From assembly GCA_937895985.1 (NCBI GenBank), contig CALBKL010000270.1, positions 1 through 5,449 on the forward strand: a DNA stretch of 5,449 nucleotides. The letters run 5' to 3'. Position numbers and translations under genes: made by a program. Below are positions 5,321 to 5,449 of this stretch, in pieces (within the stretch, counting starts at the first letter, position 1; each line of letters starts with the position of its first letter). The notes below the pieces were generated by a model. The model did no database searches, was not told where the DNA came from, and saw only the letters and a list, made by a program, of their open reading frames with translations. The stretch is from an uncultured Solobacterium sp. (lineage in GTDB: Bacteria > Bacillota_I > Bacilli_A > Erysipelotrichales > Erysipelotrichaceae).

Positions 5321-5369
5321 TCTGACTTTCTAGGAGCCTAACTCTCAGGAGTCAGATTTTTCTTTTTTT
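5321..5369 (+). terminator. Strong intrinsic terminator after the exonuclease gene
   Basis: TCTGACT (5321-5327) pairs with AGTCAGA (5350-5356), with possible further pairing inside the 22-nt loop, and is followed by TTTTTCTTTTTTT (5357-5369). It lies about 38 nt after the TAG stop. The T tract is on the plus strand only, so it ends the exonuclease transcript. The remaining 80 nt to the window edge hold no gene I can support. Confidence 0.8.
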
Positions 5370-5449
5370 ATTCTTGTTGGTGTGAGGAGTTTTTGCTTTG
5401 CTTTTGTAATTATTTTTCATACCTTCGATTTTAAAAGATGCTCTTTTGG

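Overview
The window reads as low-GC Bacillota DNA joined, near its right end, to DNA of a different origin. Genes in the first ~4.1 kb use A/T-ending codons (Leu mostly TTA/CTA), have strong purine-rich ribosome binding sites, use TAA or TAG stops, and contain no in-frame TGA. Their make-up resembles Erysipelotrichales-type Firmicutes, but that placement is an inference from style, not from a database match. From about 4650 onward, the only gene has different codon preferences and two in-frame TGA codons. At least one of these falls on an invariant glycine. That is the behaviour expected of genetic code 25 (UGA = Gly), known from Absconditabacteria (SR1) and Gracilibacteria.

Layout: (1) 1-961, minus strand: the N-terminal 320 codons of a three-domain Xaa-Pro aminopeptidase; its metallopeptidase domain lies beyond the left edge. 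(2) 962-1173: a divergent intergenic region with promoters. (3) 1174-1395, plus: an unrecognised 73-aa two-helix membrane protein, closed by a clear intrinsic terminator (1407-1435). (4) 1500-3632, plus: a full-length 710-aa homologue of heavy-metal (CopA-type) P1B ATPases in which every catalytic and metal-binding signature has been replaced although the frame is intact. (5) 3684-3730: a long-stem bidirectional terminator between convergent genes. (6) 3836-4105, minus: a RelB/DinJ-family antitoxin with no toxin beside it. (7) 4106-4650: a gene-poor region with a nested hairpin (4212-4269), several small hairpins, a possible 14-codon ORF and a plus-strand promoter. (8) 4651-5283, plus: a 5'-3' exonuclease (FEN-like) lacking its N-terminal third, readable through two TGA codons as Gly, ending in a sliding-clamp-binding motif and followed by a strong terminator (5321-5369).

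The left-hand genes do not form one obvious pathway. The aminopeptidase is a housekeeping peptide-degradation enzyme. The small membrane protein and the ATPase-like protein are codirectional but separated by a terminator, so they are probably separate transcription units. The two points of most interest are the catalytically dead P1B-ATPase homologue and the UGA-recoded exonuclease. The latter sits next to standard-code genes and is either a chimeric assembly/amplification join or a transfer from a code-25 bacterium.
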